This document shows, one piece after another, positions 6,064-6,119 of a stretch of 6,119 bases of DNA. The stretch's first letter is position 1. Each line of letters begins with the position of its first letter. The notes beneath the pieces were generated by a model. The model saw only the letters and a list, made by a program, of their open reading frames with translations, ran no database searches and was not told where the DNA came from. The translations under genes were made by a program, and so were the position numbers. Origin of the DNA: CAJBIL01 sp044359525. GTDB lineage: Bacteria > Pseudomonadota > Gammaproteobacteria > Burkholderiales > Rhodocyclaceae. The stretch covers positions 1 through 6,119 of the forward strand of contig JBIKLY010000126.1 of the NCBI GenBank assembly GCA_044359525.1, in the 5' to 3' direction.

Positions 6064-6119
6064 CTGAGCAGGGTAGCTAGCCGATGTGATTCACCGCATT
6101 TGTTGTTCAAGATTCGCTT
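6064..6119 (-). other. Unassigned edge sequence, possible 3' end of an upstream gene
   Basis: On the minus strand one frame enters from the right edge reading ANLEQQMR and stops at TGA (6091-6093), which could be the tail of a gene outside the window. Another frame stays open from the edge and runs into the small gene. With only 56 bases neither can be confirmed, and no promoter or ribosome-binding site for the small gene was recognised here. Confidence 0.2.

Overview
The window looks like a stretch of a G+C-rich Gram-negative chromosome. The best guess is a betaproteobacterium of the Rhodocyclales type (Dechloromonas/Azonexus-like). That guess rests on codon and base composition, a very large multi-PAS c-di-GMP protein, a YajD-type HNH protein, and a CGCAAAG-type intergenic repeat. 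No marker gene fixes the taxon. All credible genes lie on the minus strand, so transcription runs from right to left.

From right to left: the edge (6064-6119) is unassigned. Next comes a small, distinctly A+T-richer gene (5812-6063) whose product resembles the SmpA/OmlA (BamE-like) small-domain fold. A 71-base gap follows. It carries a near-consensus sigma-70 promoter placed so that the mRNA would begin at or next to the start codon of the following gene. That gene fills two thirds of the window (1805-5740). It encodes a ~1311-residue signalling protein with a CheR-type methyltransferase domain, an asparagine-anchored heptad coiled coil, four PAS-type sensor regions (one with a C-x10-C-x2-C cysteine cluster), an intact GGDEF domain with an I-site, and an intact EAL domain.

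Downstream is a 222-base intergenic region (1583-1804) largely occupied by an inverted repeat of CGCAAAG units with a perfect 20-bp core. After it come two genes that probably form an operon: a YajD-family HNH protein (1196-1582) and, 33 bases later, an alpha/beta hydrolase with a visible Ser-Asp-His triad and an unusual ~155-residue N-terminal extension (1-1162). The hydrolase runs off the left edge. Both have good Shine-Dalgarno sequences, unlike the large gene.

Functionally, the centrepiece would couple a CheR-like methyltransferase module and several sensory inputs to synthesis and breakdown of cyclic di-GMP in one polypeptide. The HNH/hydrolase pair shows no evident link to it. No CRISPR array, tRNA, rRNA, phage gene or transposase was seen. 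The main candidates for novelty are the single-chain CheR/c-di-GMP architecture, its probable leaderless expression, the cysteine-cluster PAS domain, and the intergenic repeat.
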